From: Proteiniphilum sp. UBA5384
GTDB taxonomy: Bacteria > Bacteroidota > Bacteroidia > Bacteroidales > Dysgonomonadaceae
Direction: 5' to 3'
NCBI RefSeq assembly: GCF_002410825.1
Contig: NZ_DHOS01000071.1
Location: 7,145-71,144, forward strand
Length of the DNA: 64,000 nt
Shown here: piece after piece, positions 61,487 to 64,000 of the stretch
Layout: every line of letters begins with the position of its first letter
Numbering within the stretch: position 1 is the first letter of the stretch
The notes under the pieces: generated by a model
Told to the model about the DNA's origin: nothing
Database searches by the model: none
What the model saw: only the letters and a program-made list of their open reading frames with translations
Program-made: the position numbers and the translations under genes

Positions 61487-63058
61487 TTACTCCAAAATAT
61501 AATTTTTCGCCAATTTGACAAAATCATCCACTTCCGCTTCTTCCCATGCCTTATCTTTGCCCAGTTCCTGCGCCATGATCTCAGCCACCTTCGGGGCGCA
61601 CTCTATGGCCACGCGGGCATCGAGGAACAACAGGCGGACCCGGCGCGCCAAAATATCCTCCAGGTTCATCGCCATCTCTTCACGCACTCCCCAAACTACT
61701 TCCGCCACAGTGTAATCGTACTTGGGATGCAGTTTTTCGGCATATTCCGGTTTTTCAGCTTCCAGCTTTTTGATAGCGGGAATATCGGAGCCATACACAT
61801 AGAGATGATTGGAACGGTCCACATCTTTCTTATTCATATTTCCGTGAATAGAAAGGTCATAGGTCTTGCATTTCGTCTTGTTGAGGTTGTGCACCTCAAT
61901 GGCTTTGTCGACGGCATCTTCGGCCATCTTACGGTAGCTGGTCCATTTCCCACCCGTAAGGGTAACCATGCCGGAAGGATGCACAATCACTTTATGGCTA
62001 CGCGATACTTCCTTGGTGCTTTTGCCTTCTTCCTTGGGTGCAGCCAGCGGGCGCAGACCGGCAAAGATAGAGAGCACATCTTTCCTCGTGGGTTTTTTGT
62101 TAAGGTATTTTTGTGCCGACTCCATGACGAAATGGATTTCTTTTTCCAGCGGTTTCGGCTCGTAGCTCGGCTCATCGACCAACACGTCGGTAGTTCCCAC
62201 GATACATTTATCGTGCCAGGGAACAATAAAGAGCACACGTCCGTCGGACGTCTTGGGAATCATCACGGCGTTGTCACCCTTGAGGAACGACTTGTCCAAG
62301 ACGATATGGATTCCCTGGCTGGGAACAATGAATTTTCCGTGTTTGGGATTGTCCTCATTCAGCACTTCGTTGGCGAAAACACCTGTAGCGTTGATCACCG
62401 CTTTGCAGCGGATGGTATATTTTTGTCCCGACAGTTTGTCGGTGGCATTCACGCCGATGATTTGTCCGTTGGCATCCTTGATGAAACCGTCTGCTTCCAC
62501 ATAATTCACCGCGCAGCCGCCCAAATCATCGATGGTTTGTGCGAGGTTTATGCCGAGGCGTGAGTCATCGAATTGTCCGTCGGTGTACACAACGCCGCTG
62601 CGCAATCCTTCGGCTCTGACGTTCGGAAGCTCTTCCAAGGTTTTTTTCTTGCCAATGAGTCGGGTTTTACCCAGACTGAGTTTGCCCGCCAGAAAATCGT
62701 AGAAAGTCAATCCTACGGCATACAGGACACTGTCCCATATCGTGTAGTTGGGGATTACGAAATCCTGCGTTTTCACCAAGTGAGCTGCATTGTGTGCAAG
62801 AAGCCCACGTTCCTTGAGCGCTTCCTTCACCAAATCAATATATCCCTGCGCCATGTACCTTACGCCACCATGCACCAGCTTGGTACTTCTGCTCGACGTT
62901 CCCTTACAGAAATCGTGCGATTCCAGAAGCAATGTTTTATACCCTCTGGACGCTGCGTCTACTGCGCTACCAAGGCCACTTGCGCCTCCGCCTATGACGA
63001 CAAAATCCCATTGAATGGATTCGTCTGATAATTGTTGTAATGATTTATTTCGTTTCAT
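61487..63058 (-). CDS. glpD: Glycerol-3-phosphate dehydrogenase (FAD, quinone-linked)
   Basis: 523 residues. An N-terminal FAD-binding motif VVIGGGASGLGSAVDAASRG (about 21-40) is followed by SRSTKLVHGGVRYMAQG, characteristic of GlpD/GlpA, and by VNATGVFANEVL, VPWHDKCIVGTTD, GLRPLAAP and VTLTGGKWTSYRKMAEDAVD. The C-terminal helical cap ends VKLAKNYILE. It oxidises glycerol 3-phosphate to dihydroxyacetone phosphate at the inner face of the membrane and passes electrons to menaquinone. It is the first gene of the glp operon, with a well-formed control region upstream (63080-63141). Confidence 0.96.
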   Translation of the reverse strand: MKRNKSLQQLSDESIQWDFVVIGGGASGLGSAVDAASRGYKTLLLESHDFCKGTSSRSTKLVHGGVRYMAQGYIDLVKEALKERGLLAHNAAHLVKTQDFVIPNYTIWDSVLYAVGLTFYDFLAGKLSLGKTRLIGKKKTLEELPNVRAEGLRSGVVYTDGQFDDSRLGINLAQTIDDLGGCAVNYVEADGFIKDANGQIIGVNATDKLSGQKYTIRCKAVINATGVFANEVLNEDNPKHGKFIVPSQGIHIVLDKSFLKGDNAVMIPKTSDGRVLFIVPWHDKCIVGTTDVLVDEPSYEPKPLEKEIHFVMESAQKYLNKKPTRKDVLSIFAGLRPLAAPKEEGKSTKEVSRSHKVIVHPSGMVTLTGGKWTSYRKMAEDAVDKAIEVHNLNKTKCKTYDLSIHGNMNKKDVDRSNHLYVYGSDIPAIKKLEAEKPEYAEKLHPKYDYTVAEVVWGVREEMAMNLEDILARRVRLLFLDARVAIECAPKVAEIMAQELGKDKAWEEAEVDDFVKLAKNYILE

Positions 63059-63079
63059 TGTTGTATTGTTATGACTTCA

Positions 63080-63110
63080 CAAAAATAACACAATATTTTT
63101 ATTAAACGAA
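63080..63110 (-). promoter_or_regulatory. Promoter of the glpD-glpK-glpF operon
   Basis: The minus strand carries TATTTTTG (63080-63087) as -7 box. At the -33 position, 19 bp upstream, it reads TTCG (63107-63110) in place of TTTG. That element is at the same time the first of the repeated CGAA half-sites, so a bound repressor would compete with sigma factor. The leader would be about 18 nt. Confidence 0.5.
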
Positions 63111-63143
63111 ATAATTCGAAAGAAAATAAGAATTAATCGAAAT
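63105..63143. promoter_or_regulatory. Phased CGAA half-sites, possible GlpR/DeoR-type operator
   Basis: CGAA occurs at 63107, 63117 and 63138, each in an AT-rich context (AAACGAAAT, ATTCGAAAG, AATCGAAAT). The intervals of 10 and 21 bp put all three on the same face of the helix. DeoR-family repressors such as GlpR bind repeats containing TTCG/CGAA. No glpR gene is in the window. Confidence 0.45.
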
Positions 63144-63351
63144 TCAGTATTTTGGATCTTTAAAGAGTATATTACCTGTAATTCGTAATATTAACTCGAA
63201 AACCTGCGTCTTTCATTAAAAGCAAAAACACACTTGAGCGGGCAGATCCCATTTCGAGGCGATATTCGAGGTTTCAATCGCCATTAATCGAAAGGAGGTG
63301 AAATAAATTGAAAGTCTGATACGGATAACTTCAAATATCGATTGTGTCTAA

Positions 63352-63973
63352 TTATATTTTTTTCAATGATCGGGTATATATCGCAAAACAAAGTTTGGCA
63401 TTACCCCCATAAATTAGTAAAATAAGATTTATTTTTTCTTTCTCGGCGATTCCAAGTTTTTCATATAAAGATGATAACATGAGGGGACTGGTTGTATTCA
63501 GAATATAATTTCCTACATGGCTTCTGTCATATTCAAAAGTATCAGATGACAATACTTTATCGATAACTTTTCTTATAAAAATGATTCTGAACACTCCCCA
63601 TTAATGCGCAACTTAAAATTCTGTCCCGATTAAATATCTTACAATGTAATTCAGGTTCAAGCGATATAATGCAATCTTCATTCTTAATCAACGGTTCAAT
63701 ATTTTCTAAACACTCAAAATCCGTATCCACATAAATCTCTCTTAACTTATTTTATATCAAAAAACCTACAGATATTTCATCGCTATATTATGGTAATTCC
63801 ATATAAATCCCATAAAGATGCTTATATTCTTCTTTAACAAAATCTCTCATCATCCGCTCATTCCATAAAATATATTTCCATGTAGGATGTTTCTCCTTCC
63901 AAGTTTCTGACTTCACGACTTCCCTCTCTCCGCCGAGGCTGACCCCATAAGCAAACAAATCATTTACATACAA
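63352..63973 (-). pseudogene. Decayed DXD-type glycosyltransferase (GT32/OCH1-like)
   Basis: Three frames together read like a capsule-type glycosyltransferase with a DXD motif. The first piece (63788-63973) has ETWKEKHPTWKYILWNERMM and ends YGIYMELP then stop. The middle piece (63557 to about 63751), in its own open stretch, has EIYVDTDFECLENIEPLI (the DXD region) and LMGSVQNHFYKK. The third piece (63352-63594, another frame) continues with VIDKVLSSDTFEYDRSHVGN and TSPLMLSSLYEKLGIAEKEK, matching the TGP-type segment of the family. At least two frameshifts and several stops separate the parts, so no full protein can be made. The 5' end beyond 63973 looks unrelated or lies outside the window. 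Confidence 0.75.
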
Positions 63974-64000
63974 CTCATAGAAGACGGAAAAAGCCTACCT

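Noticed and set aside
61727..62563. A 278-residue open frame on the + strand.
   Set aside because: It is antisense to glpD, which has complete family motifs.
63289..63300. A perfect Shine-Dalgarno-like AAAGGAGGTG on the + strand.
   Set aside because: No start codon with a usable frame follows: TTG leads to a stop after two codons, and ATT would give only about 15 codons. It also resembles the 16S rRNA 3' end on the other strand, but the flanking bases do not match.
1..64000. tRNA, rRNA, CRISPR arrays, insertion sequences, prophage or integrase genes.
   Set aside because: None of the intergenic gaps shows a tRNA-like TTCRANNC block, repeat-spacer pattern or transposase remnant, and no reading frame resembles a recombinase.

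Overview
The window looks like chromosomal DNA of an anaerobic member of the Bacteroidales. The evidence is two SusC/SusD pairs, Bacteroidetes-type promoters (TTTG or TTG, about 19-20 bp, then TAnnTTTG), a GH92 enzyme, and a housekeeping run phoH-purC-menG-aroE. Dysgonomonadaceae (Proteiniphilum or Petrimonas type) is my guess for the family, at low confidence. No rRNA, tRNA, CRISPR array, insertion sequence or prophage was recognised.

Layout. (1) 1-266: 5' part of a secreted LTXXQ-type protein. (2) 346-12033, minus strand: a polysaccharide utilisation locus (PUL) made of a LacI regulator, a Na+/solute symporter, a cytoplasmic FAD oxidoreductase, SusC, SusD and a GH28-like lipoprotein. A perfect 14-bp LacI-type operator and a G-rich tract lie in front of the symporter. 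(3) 12093-15740: a GHL10 (DigH/YngK-like) lipoprotein and a cation/proton antiporter. (4) 15938-22037: a UvrA paralog lacking half of its first zinc finger, an operon of DUF2752, CD225 (dispanin) and GYF-CD225 membrane proteins plus a small lipoprotein, a candidate small RNA, and a dGTPase. (5) 22189-27579, plus strand: a PurF-like amidotransferase, PhoH, PurC, MenG and AroE. (6) 27710-33054: a secreted small protein, a hybrid histidine kinase facing a sigma-54-type response regulator, and two small envelope proteins. (7) 33298-36759: an M24 peptidase and a GH92 mannosidase. (8) 36884-52354, minus strand: a seven-gene export operon. (9) 52679-58838: a SusC/SusD pair with a TlpA-like thioredoxin lipoprotein. 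(10) 59218-63058: glpD-glpK-glpF. (11) 63352-63973: a decayed glycosyltransferase gene at the right edge.

The most interesting system is the export operon at 36884-52354. It encodes a stand-alone ABC ATPase, an ABC-2 permease fused to an M1-peptidase-like domain without HEXXH and to a golvesin-like C-terminus, a TolC-like channel, a lipoprotein adaptor, a normal RND pump, a 1564-residue RND pump fused through about six extra membrane segments to a complete ABC ATPase, and a second small ABC-2 permease that starts 4 bp after the fusion gene. The two ATPases look like paralogs. The arrangement suggests a tripartite exporter that couples proton-driven and ATP-driven parts.

A second item of interest is a probable free-standing small RNA of about 80 nt at 20541-20619, with its own promoter and terminator and a 5' region antisense to an AUG-AAA-AAA type start region.
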